45,619 nucleotides of DNA from Streptomyces violaceoruber (lineage in GTDB: Bacteria; Actinomycetota; Actinomycetes; Streptomycetales; Streptomycetaceae): assembly GCA_000720805.1 (NCBI GenBank), contig JODI01000069.1:1-45619 (forward strand), written 5' to 3'. The position numbers and the translations under genes were made by a program. A model generated the notes under the pieces. The model was given only the letters and a program-made list of their open reading frames with translations. It was not told the origin of the DNA and ran no database searches. Shown in pieces: positions 25,502 through 36,820 of this stretch. Numbering within the stretch: the stretch's first letter is position 1; every line of letters starts with the position of its first letter.

Positions 25502-25701
25502 GGGCCCCCCTCTCGGTCCGGGACACTCGGTCCGGACCTGTGTGGTCCAGGCGGGAACAGGGAGTACGGACCGGTGCGGTCCGCAGTTCGCGGCGTGTTG
25601 GGGCGTCACTGGTCCAGCACGTCGAAGGCGAAGCTGTGGGACCGGCGGCGGTCCGCACCGTCCGGCCCCCTTCCGGGCGCAGGACGCTTCGGTAACATGA
25701 T

Positions 25702-25718
25702 GTTTCACATGGCGCACG
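25702..25718 (+). promoter_or_regulatory. Candidate IclR operator, site B
   Basis: GTTTCACATGGCGCACG lies 103 bp before the betaine iclR start. It matches site A upstream of the other iclR gene at 13 of its first 14 bases, and site C before mscR at 12 of 17. Confidence 0.5.
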
Positions 25719-25720
25719 AG

Positions 25721-25737
25721 CAAGCGCTATGCGCAAC
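25721..25737 (+). promoter_or_regulatory. Candidate IclR operator, site E
   Basis: CAAGCGCTATGCGCAAC has a GCGC-TAT-GCGC inverted core and shares its ATGCGCAAC end with the sites before mscR. It is separated from site B by two bases. Confidence 0.42.
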
Positions 25738-25821
25738 AGAATCCGGGCGGGACGACCGTCGCGTCAAGGGTTTCCCGCAGATGCGGCCCGAACCGGGCCC
25801 ACAGGTGGTGAGAGTTGAGCC

Positions 25822-26649
25822 ATGACCCGCACGCAGAAGCAGGCCGACGGTAGCGAGGAGAAGGCCGCGAACCCGGAGAAGAACGGCAGAGGGGCGGGCA
25901 GCGCCGTCCAGTCGGTGGACCGCGCCGTGAGCGTCCTGGAGATCCTCGCCCGGCACGGCGAGGCGGGCGTCACCGAGATCGCCGACGAACTGGACGTGCA
26001 CAAGTCGACCGCGTTCCGACTGCTCGGCGTCCTGGAGAACCGCGGCCTGGTGACCCAGGCCAAGGACCGCGGCAAGTACTACCTGGGGGCCGGTGTACTA
26101 CGCCTGGCGGGGGCGGCGGCAGTACGGCTGGACATCTCCCAGGAGGGCGTCCCGGTGTGCCGGGAGGTCGCGGACGAGCTGGGCGAGACGGTCAACATCG
26201 CGGTCCTGGACGACGACGCGGCGGTCAACATCATGCAGGCCCGCGGCACCGCGTCCGTGACCGCGCAGAACTGGCTGGGCCGGCGCACCCCACTGCACGC
26301 CACCTCCAGCGGCAAGGTGCTCCTGGCGCACATGCCGCCCACCCTGCGTGAGGGCCTGCTCGCCCGCGCCCTGCCGCGCTTCACGGAGCGGACCATCACC
26401 GGCGCGTCGGTCCTGCGGGGCGAGCTGGAGGCCGTGGTGGAACAGGGCTACGCCCTCACCATCGAGGAGTTGGAGCTGGGCCTGGCGGCCGCGTCCGCCC
26501 CCGTCCGCGCGCACGACGGCAAGGTGATCGCCGCGATCAGCGTGTCGGGGCCGGTGTACCGGCTGAACAGCGACCGCCTGCCGGAGGTCGCCAAGCGCAC
26601 GGTGGCGGCCGGCGCCGAGCTGTCCCGCCGGATGGGATACGGCTTCTGA
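25822..26649 (+). CDS. IclR-family regulator of the betaine locus
   Basis: This 275-residue IclR-type regulator has a winged helix-turn-helix at about residues 28-95 (EIADELDVHKSTAFRLLGVLENRG) and the C-terminal ligand domain with PLHATSSGKVLLAHMPP. The first 25 residues are polar and probably flexible. It lies between the divergent ferredoxin/reductase operon and the mscR-led catabolic operon, both with similar motifs upstream, so it is the likely local regulator. The ligand may be betaine, choline or a pathway intermediate. An 11-bp stem terminator follows. Confidence 0.9.
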   Translation: MTRTQKQADGSEEKAANPEKNGRGAGSAVQSVDRAVSVLEILARHGEAGVTEIADELDVHKSTAFRLLGVLENRGLVTQAKDRGKYYLGAGVLRLAGAAAVRLDISQEGVPVCREVADELGETVNIAVLDDDAAVNIMQARGTASVTAQNWLGRRTPLHATSSGKVLLAHMPPTLREGLLARALPRFTERTITGASVLRGELEAVVEQGYALTIEELELGLAAASAPVRAHDGKVIAAISVSGPVYRLNSDRLPEVAKRTVAAGAELSRRMGYGF

Positions 26650-26700
26650 CCGACCCGGGCGCGGACGCGCGCACGAAGGGACACGCACCACACCGACCGC

Positions 26701-26731
26701 GGCGCGGGACCGGGATCCCTGGTCCCGCGCC
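26701..26731 (+). terminator. Hairpin terminator after the betaine iclR
   Basis: GGCGCGGGACC at 26701-26711 pairs perfectly with GGTCCCGCGCC at 26721-26731 around a 9-base loop. It lies 52 bases after the iclR stop and separates that gene from the promoter of the mscR operon. Confidence 0.8.
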
Positions 26732-26822
26732 GTCGTGTGTCCGGCAGGTTTCGTCCCACAGGTTCCTTTTGCCAAGGGTTAACTCGCACCCCTTGACGGC
26801 CACTCGTCGGCGTTCCCACTAT

Positions 26823-26839
26823 GTTCCCCATAGCGCAAC
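26823..26839 (+). promoter_or_regulatory. Candidate IclR operator, site C
   Basis: GTTCCCCATAGCGCAAC has GTT...AAC dyad symmetry and lies 37 bp before the mscR start. The close spacing with site D (two bases apart) mirrors the B/E pair upstream of iclR. Confidence 0.5.
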
Positions 26840-26841
26840 CC

Positions 26842-26858
26842 ATCGTGCATTGCGCAAC
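26842..26858 (+). promoter_or_regulatory. Candidate IclR operator, site D
   Basis: ATCGTGCATTGCGCAAC shares the CAT-GCGCAAC half with site C. It ends 17 bp before the mscR GTG, so protein bound here would cover the likely transcription start or leader. Confidence 0.45.
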
Positions 26859-26875
26859 AGCAGAGGAGCTTGGTT

Positions 26876-27957
26876 GTGCCCCACGAGGTCCGTGCCGTAG
26901 TCGCTGTGAAGAAGGGCGCACCCGTCGAGGTGCAGACGATCGTCGTCCCCGATCCGGGTCCCGGGGAGGTGCTCGTGGCCGTGCAGGCGTGCGGGGTCTG
27001 CCACACGGACCTGCACTACCGCGAGGGTGCGATCAACGACGAGTTCCCGTTCCTGCTGGGCCATGAGGCGGCCGGCACGATCGAAGCGGTCGGCGAGGGA
27101 GTCACCGACCTGGCACCCGGCGACTACGTGGTGCTGGCGTGGCGCGCCCCGTGCGGTTCCTGCCGTTCCTGTCGCCGGGGCCGCCCCTGGTACTGCTTCG
27201 ACTCCCGCAACGCCACCCAGCCGATGACCCTGCTGGACGGCACCCCGCTCAGCAACGCCCTCGGCATCGGAGCGTTCGCCGAGAAGACGCTGGTCGCGGC
27301 GGGCCAGGCGGTGAAGATCGACCCGGCCGCCCGTCCCGAGGCCGCGGGCCTGATCGGCTGCGGAGTGATGGCGGGCTACGGCGCCGCGGTGAACACCGGC
27401 CGCGTCGGCCGCGGCGACTCGGTCGCCGTCATCGGCTGCGGTGGCGTCGGCAACGCGGCCATCGCGGGCGCCTGCCTGAACGGCGCCATGAAGGTCATCG
27501 CCGTCGACATCGACGACAAGAAGCTCGACCAGGCGGAGAAGTTCGGCGCCACGCACACCGTCAACTCGCGGGGCACCGACCCCGTGGAGGCGGTCCGCGC
27601 ACTCACCGACGGCTTCGGCGTGGACATCGCGATCGACGCGGTGGGCCGCCCGGAGACCTTCAAGCAGGCCTTCTACATGCGCGACCACGCGGGCCTGCTG
27701 GTCCAGGTCGGCGTGCCCTCCCCCGAGATGAAGGTCGAACTCCCGCTGATCGACGTGTTCTCGCGCGGCGGCGCCATCAAGTCGTCCTGGTACGGCGACT
27801 GCCTGCCGAGCCGCGACTTCCCGTTCCTGATCGACCAGTACCTGTACGGGCTGCTGGACCTGAACGCCTTCGTCAGCGAGACCATCGCGCTCGACCAGGT
27901 CGAGGAGGCCTTCGCCAAGATGCACCGGGGCGAGGTGCTGCGTTCGGTGGTGGTGCT

Positions 27958-27961
<4 letters not shown>
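26876..27961 (+). CDS. mscR: S-(hydroxymethyl)mycothiol dehydrogenase / nitrosomycothiol reductase
   Basis: This 361-residue zinc alcohol dehydrogenase oxidises the formaldehyde-mycothiol adduct with NAD+; the family also reduces S-nitrosomycothiol. Catalytic zinc ligands are Cys42 and His63-Glu64; structural zinc cysteines are 93, 96, 99 and 107; the Rossmann motif is GCGGVGNA. The opening [19 protein letters not shown] region and RGRPWYCF match MscR. GTG at 26876 is 8 bases from an AGAGGAG site and is preferred to TTG at 26870. It heads the betaine catabolic operon, where demethylation releases formaldehyde. The stop overlaps the next gene by 4 bp. Confidence 0.9.
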
Positions 27962-31210
<3,249 letters not shown>

Positions 31211-31242
31211 GGCACCCCAAGGACGCCCACAGGAGGCCCTCT

Positions 31243-32397
31243 GTGTCCCCCACCTACGACGTGATCGTCATCGGTCTCGGCGGCATGGGCAGCGCCGCCG
31301 CCCACCACCTGTCCGCGCGCGGCGCCCGGGTTCTCGGCCTGGAGAAGTTCGGTCCGGTGCACAACCGCGGCTCCAGCCACGGCGGTTCGCGGATCACCCG
31401 GCAGTCGTACTTCGAGGACCCCGCGTACGTCCCGCTGCTGCTGCGCGCCTACGAGCTGTACGAGGATCTGGAGCGGGCCACGGGCCGGGAGATAGCGATC
31501 CTGCCCGGCGGGGTGATGGTCGGCCGCCCCGACTCCCGGACCGTCTCGGGCTCGCTGCTCTCCGCCCAGCAGTGGGACCTGCCGCACGAGATGCTGGATG
31601 CCAAGGAGATCCGCCGCCGCTTCCCGACGTTGACGCCGAAGGACGACGAGGTGGCCCTGTACGAGAACAAGGCCGGCCTGCTACGCCCCGAGAACACCGT
31701 CGCCGCCCATCTCCAGCTCGCCACCCGCCAGGGCGCCGACCTGCACTTCGAGGAACCCATGACGCGCTGGGAGCCGTACCGGGACGGCGTGCGCGTTCAC
31801 ACGGCCGAGGACACCTACACCGCGTCCCAGCTGGTGATCTGCCCGGGCGCGTGGGCGCCGCGGCTGCTCACCGACATCGGGGTGCCGTTCACCATCGAAC
31901 GGCAGGTCATGTACTGGTTCCAGCCGAAGCGGGGAGTCGAGCCCTTCCTGCCCGAGAACCACCCCATCTACATATGGGAGGACGCGGCCGGCGTCCAGGT
32001 GTACGGCTTCCCCTCCATCGACGGCCCCGAGCTCGGAGCCAAGGTCGCCTTCTTCCGCAAGGGGCAGGTGACCACTCCGGAGACCATCGACCGGACGGTC
32101 CACGAGGACGAGATCAAGGCGATGGCCGACCACATGGCCGGGTGCGTCCCGGACCTCCCGGGCGCCTTCCTCAAGGCCGCGACCTGCATGTACTCCACCA
32201 CCCCCGACGAGCACTTCGTCATCGCCCGCCATCCCGCGCATCCGGAGTCGGTCACCGTGGCCTGCGGGTTCTCCGGGCACGGCTTCAAGTTCGTGCCCGT
32301 GGTCGGTGAGATCCTCGCCGACCTGGCCCTGACCGGCAGCACCGAGCACCCCATCGGCCTGTTCGACCCCGCCCGCCTCGCCGCCGCGCCCGCCTGA
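31243..32397 (+). CDS. Monomeric sarcosine oxidase
   Basis: This 384-residue flavoprotein of the MSOX/N-methyltryptophan oxidase family would convert sarcosine to glycine, formaldehyde and hydrogen peroxide. The FAD-binding motif is [10 protein letters not shown] near the N-terminus, followed by [12 protein letters not shown]. The covalent flavin cysteine is the one in [15 protein letters not shown], and [15 protein letters not shown] is the family's C-terminal signature. It starts with GTG, six bases after a perfect AGGAGG. Its position after dimethylglycine oxidase supports sarcosine as substrate. No catalase gene is visible in the operon. Confidence 0.9.
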   Translation: MSPTYDVIVIGLGGMGSAAAHHLSARGARVLGLEKFGPVHNRGSSHGGSRITRQSYFEDPAYVPLLLRAYELYEDLERATGREIAILPGGVMVGRPDSRTVSGSLLSAQQWDLPHEMLDAKEIRRRFPTLTPKDDEVALYENKAGLLRPENTVAAHLQLATRQGADLHFEEPMTRWEPYRDGVRVHTAEDTYTASQLVICPGAWAPRLLTDIGVPFTIERQVMYWFQPKRGVEPFLPENHPIYIWEDAAGVQVYGFPSIDGPELGAKVAFFRKGQVTTPETIDRTVHEDEIKAMADHMAGCVPDLPGAFLKAATCMYSTTPDEHFVIARHPAHPESVTVACGFSGHGFKFVPVVGEILADLALTGSTEHPIGLFDPARLAAAPA

Positions 32398-32408
32398 GGA
32401 GCACGCCC

Positions 32409-33659
32409 GTGACGACGACCCCCGCGCCCGAGAGCCCCGTCTCCGAGACGTCCCTCTCCGACACCCCGGTATCCGACACCCCGGTATCCGACACCCCGGT
32501 GTCCGGGACCTCTGTCTCCGCGGCCCACCAGATCTCCCCCAGCCTGATCGCCACCCTCCCCGGGAACTACTACACCGACCCGGAGATCTTCCGGCAGGAA
32601 CAGGAGCACCTGTTCGAGTCGATGTGGTTCTGCGCCGTCCGCAGCGCCGACCTGGCCGGACCCGGCGCGTTCCGCACCGTCCAGATCGGTCGCGAGAACG
32701 TCCTCATCACCCGTACCCGCAAGGGCGACCTGCGCGCCTACCTCAACGTCTGCCGGCATCGCGGGGCCCGGCTGTGCATGGAGGAGTCCGGTCAGATCCG
32801 GCGCAACCTCCAGTGCCCGTACCACGCGTGGACATACGATCTCGACGGCAAGTTGATCGCCGCACCCAACTTGATCAAGATGCCCGATGTCGACCGGGTC
32901 GAGTACGGGTTGATCAAGGTGTCCCTGCGGGAATGGCTGGGCTACGCCTGGGTGTGCCTGGCCGACGAGCCCCCGTCCTTCGAGGACACCGTCCTGCACG
33001 CCGCCGTCGAACGGCTCGGCGACCCCGCCGCGATCGAGCACTACGGCACCGAGCACCTCGCCCTCGGCAAACGGATCGTCTACGACGTGCGGGCGAACTG
33101 GAAGCTGATCGTCGAGAACTTCATGGAGTGCTACCACTGCGCGACGATCCACCCCGAACTCACCGACGTCCTCCCCGAGTTCGCCGACGGCTACGCGGCC
33201 CAGTACTACGTGGGCCACGGCGCCGAGTTCGGCGAGGAGATCAAGGGGTTCACCGTCGACGGCAGCGAGGGCTTCGCCAGGCTGCCCGCGGTCTCCGCGG
33301 ACCAGGACCGGCGCTACTACGCCATCACCGTGAAGCCGACGGTGTTCATCAACCTCGTACCGGACCATGTGATCCTGCACCGCATGTTCCCGATGGCCGA
33401 GGACCGCACCGTCGTCGAGTGCGACTGGTTGTACGCGCCGGAGGTGGTGGAGTCCGGGGCGGACCTGTCGAAGTCCGTGGAGCTGTTCCACCGGGTCAAC
33501 GAGCAGGACTTCGAGGCCTGTGAACGGACACAGCCGGCGATGGCGTCGCGGGCGTACCGGAAGGGTGGTGTGCTGGTCCCCAACGAGCACCACATCGGGA
33601 TCTTCCACGAGTGGCTCGTGGAGAGACTGGGAGGCAGTCATGCCGGACCTGTTCATTGA
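32409..33659 (+). CDS. gbcA: Rieske-type glycine betaine monooxygenase
   Basis: This 416-residue oxygenase would demethylate glycine betaine to dimethylglycine plus formaldehyde. The Rieske site is Cys115/His117 and Cys136/His139 (CRHRGARL, CPYHAW). The mononuclear iron site lies in VENFMECYHCATIHPE with His243 and His248. The electron partners are probably the ferredoxin and reductase at 23902-25501. The related stachydrine and carnitine oxygenases are alternatives, but the surrounding genes favour betaine. It starts with GTG after a GAGGAG site. The first 40 residues are an unusual repeat tail. The stop lies 20 bp inside the next gene. Confidence 0.88.
   Translation: MTTTPAPESPVSETSLSDTPVSDTPVSDTPVSGTSVSAAHQISPSLIATLPGNYYTDPEIFRQEQEHLFESMWFCAVRSADLAGPGAFRTVQIGRENVLITRTRKGDLRAYLNVCRHRGARLCMEESGQIRRNLQCPYHAWTYDLDGKLIAAPNLIKMPDVDRVEYGLIKVSLREWLGYAWVCLADEPPSFEDTVLHAAVERLGDPAAIEHYGTEHLALGKRIVYDVRANWKLIVENFMECYHCATIHPELTDVLPEFADGYAAQYYVGHGAEFGEEIKGFTVDGSEGFARLPAVSADQDRRYYAITVKPTVFINLVPDHVILHRMFPMAEDRTVVECDWLYAPEVVESGADLSKSVELFHRVNEQDFEACERTQPAMASRAYRKGGVLVPNEHHIGIFHEWLVERLGGSHAGPVH
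32442..32516 (+). repeat. 15-bp tandem repeat in the Rieske oxygenase N-terminus
   Basis: Five 15-bp units run from 32442 to 32516. Three central ones (32457, 32472, 32487) are identical, TCCGACACCCCGGTA, except for one base in the last. They encode SETSL, SDTPV, SDTPV, SDTPV, SGTSV, an acidic disordered tail before the catalytic domain. The near identity shows recent expansion. Confidence 0.88.
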
Positions 33660-35106
33660 CGGCGCGTGGCGCAGCGCGGTCGACGAGCGCACCCGCGAGA
33701 TCCGTTGTCCCGCCGACGGCTCCCTGGTGGGAGTCGTGGACGAGGCGGGCGGCAAGGACACCGTGGAGGCGATCGCCGCCGCCCGCCGGGCCTTCGACGA
33801 GGGCCCCTGGCCCCGCAGTTCGCCCAACGAACGCGGTGACCTGCTCGTGCGGGTCGCCGACCTCCTCGTCCGCGACAAGGACGCACTCGCCCGCGCGGAA
33901 TCCCTGGACACCGGCAAGCGGCTCGTCGAGAGCGAGTACGACATCGACGACATCGCGAACTGCTTCCGCTACTTCGGGCGGCTGGTGGCGAGCGAGACCG
34001 GCCGGGTCGTCGAGACCGGGACGGAAGCCGTCGACAGCCGGGTGGTGTACGAGCCGGTCGGCGTCTGCGCGCTGATCACGCCCTGGAACTATCCGCTGCT
34101 GCAGACGGCGTGGAAGGTCGCCCCGGCGCTCGCGGCCGGCAACACCTTCGTGCTCAAGCCGAGCGAGCTGACTCCGCACACCGCGATCCACCTCATGCGC
34201 CTGCTGACGGAGGCCGGGCTCCCGCCGGGCGCCGGCAACCTGGTCCTGGGCGCCGGTCCGGAGGCGGGCGCCCCGCTGGCCGACCACCCGGACGTGGACC
34301 TCGTCTCCTTCACGGGCGGACTCCGGACGGGCCGTGGCCTGATGGCGGCGGCGGCCGGGACGGTGAAGAAGGTCGCGCTCGAACTCGGCGGCAAGAACCC
34401 GAACATCGTCTTCGCCGACGCCGACTTCGACACCGCCGTCGACATGGCGCTGACCGCCGTGTTCCTGCACTCCGGGCAGGTCTGCTCGGCCGGGGCGCGG
34501 CTGCTGGTGGAAGACTCCCTGCACGACCGGTTCGTCGACGAGGTCGTACGCCGGGCAGCACGGATCCGGCTCGGGGGGCCGTTCGACGAGCGCGCGCAGA
34601 CCGGGCCGTTGATCTCGGCGGCACACCGCGCGAAGGTCGAGGCGTACGTCGCCAAGGGGCTGGAGGAGGGCGCGGTGCTGCGCTGCGGGGGCGAGCGTCC
34701 TTCCGGGCCGGGCCTCGACGGCGGCTTCTACTACCCGCCCACCGTGCTGGACGAGTGCTCCCCGGGGATGTCGGTGGTCCAGGACGAGTCCTTCGGGCCG
34801 GTGCTCACCGTCGAGCGTTTCACCAGCGAGGACGAGGTGGTGCGTCTCGCCAACGACACGATCTACGGTCTCGCCGGCGCCGTCTGGACGAGCGACGAGG
34901 GCAAGGCGGCCCGGGTGGCGGGCCGGCTGCGGCTCGGCACGGTCTGGATCAACGACTACCACCCCTATGTCCCGCAGGCGGAGTGGGGCGGCTTCAAGCA
35001 GTCCGGTTTCGGGCGCGAACTCGGGCCCTCGGGCCTCGCCGAGTACCGGGAGACGAAACACATCTGGCGCAACACGGCCCCGACACCGCAAGGTTGGTTC
35101 GCCTGA
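33640..35106 (+). CDS. betB: Betaine aldehyde dehydrogenase
   Basis: This 488-residue NAD(P)+-dependent aldehyde dehydrogenase would oxidise betaine aldehyde to glycine betaine. Catalytic residues are Asn150 in TPWNYP, Glu248 in LELGGKN and Cys282 in GQVCSAG. The C-terminus has the usual GGFKQSGFGRELG stretch. The ATG at 33640 has a GGGAGG site and overlaps the end of the oxygenase gene by 20 bp, so the two are cotranscribed. The superfamily has many substrates; the choline dehydrogenase and betaine genes nearby support this one. Confidence 0.9.
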   Translation: MPDLFIDGAWRSAVDERTREIRCPADGSLVGVVDEAGGKDTVEAIAAARRAFDEGPWPRSSPNERGDLLVRVADLLVRDKDALARAESLDTGKRLVESEYDIDDIANCFRYFGRLVASETGRVVETGTEAVDSRVVYEPVGVCALITPWNYPLLQTAWKVAPALAAGNTFVLKPSELTPHTAIHLMRLLTEAGLPPGAGNLVLGAGPEAGAPLADHPDVDLVSFTGGLRTGRGLMAAAAGTVKKVALELGGKNPNIVFADADFDTAVDMALTAVFLHSGQVCSAGARLLVEDSLHDRFVDEVVRRAARIRLGGPFDERAQTGPLISAAHRAKVEAYVAKGLEEGAVLRCGGERPSGPGLDGGFYYPPTVLDECSPGMSVVQDESFGPVLTVERFTSEDEVVRLANDTIYGLAGAVWTSDEGKAARVAGRLRLGTVWINDYHPYVPQAEWGGFKQSGFGRELGPSGLAEYRETKHIWRNTAPTPQGWFA

Positions 35107-35238
35107 GTTCGTCTGATCCCACGGGTAACACCCGCGCGCAACCGCCCGGCACAACACCCCCCACGTACCCCCTCATCGGTCCCGGCGCCCGCACCGAGCC
35201 GCTCGTCTCTCCTCCTCCGGCCCACCAGGAGCCCGCTC

Positions 35239-36804
35239 ATGACGACCACCGAGCAACCAACAGGCCCACACGGTCACGACGACAGCGAACTCGCCGAGTT
35301 CGGATACAAACCCGAACTCAAGCGCACCCTCGGCAACTTCCACACCTTCGCCGCCGGAATCAGCTACATCTCGATCCTCACCGGCACCTTCCAGCTGTTC
35401 TACTTCGGCTACGGCAGCGGCGGCCCCGCCTACTGGTGGTCCTGGCCGATGGTGTTCGTCGGCCAGTTCATGGTCGCCCTGTGCTTCGCGGAACTGGCCG
35501 CCCGCTATCCCGTCGCGGGCTCCGTCTACAACTGGTCGAAGAAGATCGGCAACCCGCACCTGGGGTGGCTCGCCGGGTGGATGATGCTGATCGCGTCCAT
35601 CGTGTCCATCTCGGCCGTCGCGCTGGCCTATCAGTTGACGCTTCCGCAGATCTCCTCGGCGTTCCAGTTCATAGGTGACGGCACCGGCAAGTACGACGTG
35701 GCGACCAACGCGGTCGTCCTCGCCACCGTGTTGATCCTCTTCACGACCCTGGTGAACGCCTTCGGTGTGAAGCTGATGGCCACCATCAACAGTGCGGGCG
35801 TGCTCATCGAGCTGATCGCCACCGTCGTCCTCATCGTGCTGTTCGCCGTCCACGTCACGCGAGGACCGCAGGTGGTGACCGACACGGCGGGCACCGGGGC
35901 CGGGCACCAGGCGGGCTACATGGGCGCGTTCCTGGTGGCCTCGCTGGCGTCCGCGTACGTCATGTACGGCTTCGACACGGCCGCCTCGCTCGGCGAGGAG
36001 TCCCTCGACCCGTCCCGCAACGCGCCGCGCGCCATCCTCCGCGCCATCGTCGCCTCGTTCGTTCTGGGCGGCCTGATCCTGCTGCTCGCGCTGATGAGCG
36101 TCTCCGACCTGAAGGGCGACAAGCTGTCCACGGACGGTCTGCAGTACATCGTCCTCGACGTCCTCGGGTCGACGGCCGGCAAGGCGATGCTGTGGTGTGT
36201 GGCGATCGCGGTCACCGTGTGCGCGCTGGCCGTCCACACGGCCGCGATCCGCCTCACGTTCGCGATGGCCCGGGACAACAACCTGCCCGCGTCCTCCCGG
36301 CTGGCCAAGGTCAGCCCGCGCTTCCAGACCCCGGTGCTGCCCGCCGTGATCATCGGCATCCTGGCGGTGGCGATCCTGGTCGTCAACATCCGCCAGCCGC
36401 AGATCTTCACCGTCGTCACCAGCATCGGCATCATCATGATCTACCTGGCCTACCTCGGCGTCACCGCGCCGATGCTGGTAGCCCGGCTGCGCGGAACGTG
36501 GCAGCCCGCGGGCGACGGCAAGTTCTCGCTGGGTCGCTGGGGGCTGCCCGTCAACATCGTCGCCGTGCTCTGGGGCGCGGCCATGACCCTCAACCTGATC
36601 TGGCCGCGGGACGAGGTCTACAACGCGACCGCTCCGTTCCACTGGTACCTGCGCTGGGGCGCGGTGCTGTTCGTCGCGGTCATCATGGGCGGCGGCTTCG
36701 CCTACTACTGGTTCGTCCAGCGGCACCGGACCGGAGTGCTCGCCGAGCACCAGCTGCAGCCTGCGGCCACCACGACTCCCCTCGCCGCCCCCGCGGCCGA
36801 CTGA
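35239..36804 (+). CDS. APC-family permease, probable choline or amine uptake
   Basis: This 521-residue integral membrane protein has about 12 hydrophobic helices and the amino acid-polyamine-organocation pattern. The N-terminal helix contains FHTFAAGISYISILTGTFQLF, and the conserved cytoplasmic loop contains EESLDPSRNAPRAI. It is probably a cytoplasmic-membrane importer. It sits between betB and betA, with only 16 bp to the latter, so choline, betaine or carnitine is the expected substrate, though APC specificity cannot be read from sequence. It is not a BCCT-type or ABC betaine transporter. Confidence 0.87.
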   Translation: MTTTEQPTGPHGHDDSELAEFGYKPELKRTLGNFHTFAAGISYISILTGTFQLFYFGYGSGGPAYWWSWPMVFVGQFMVALCFAELAARYPVAGSVYNWSKKIGNPHLGWLAGWMMLIASIVSISAVALAYQLTLPQISSAFQFIGDGTGKYDVATNAVVLATVLILFTTLVNAFGVKLMATINSAGVLIELIATVVLIVLFAVHVTRGPQVVTDTAGTGAGHQAGYMGAFLVASLASAYVMYGFDTAASLGEESLDPSRNAPRAILRAIVASFVLGGLILLLALMSVSDLKGDKLSTDGLQYIVLDVLGSTAGKAMLWCVAIAVTVCALAVHTAAIRLTFAMARDNNLPASSRLAKVSPRFQTPVLPAVIIGILAVAILVVNIRQPQIFTVVTSIGIIMIYLAYLGVTAPMLVARLRGTWQPAGDGKFSLGRWGLPVNIVAVLWGAAMTLNLIWPRDEVYNATAPFHWYLRWGAVLFVAVIMGGGFAYYWFVQRHRTGVLAEHQLQPAATTTPLAAPAAD

Positions 36805-36820
36805 AGGAGGCCAACCACTC

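Larger units (their letters stand above)
25502..25821. promoter_or_regulatory. Divergent promoter region, ferredoxin/iclR
   Basis: This 320-base region carries the start signals of both the minus-strand ferredoxin operon and the plus-strand iclR gene. Candidate operators B and E (25702-25718 and 25721-25737) lie nearly side by side. No gene was seen inside. Confidence 0.6.

Noticed and set aside
32442..32516. Short tandem repeats considered as a CRISPR array
   Set aside because: Units are 15 bp with no unique spacers and lie in frame inside a gene.
31968..33953. Minus-strand frame opposite sarcosine oxidase and the Rieske oxygenase
   Set aside because: It is antisense to two clearly real genes and has no recognisable features.
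35123..35142. Weak IclR-like motif (GTAACACCC...GCGCAAC) before the permease gene
   Set aside because: It needs an extra base and matches only the outer half-sites, so it is not listed as an operator.
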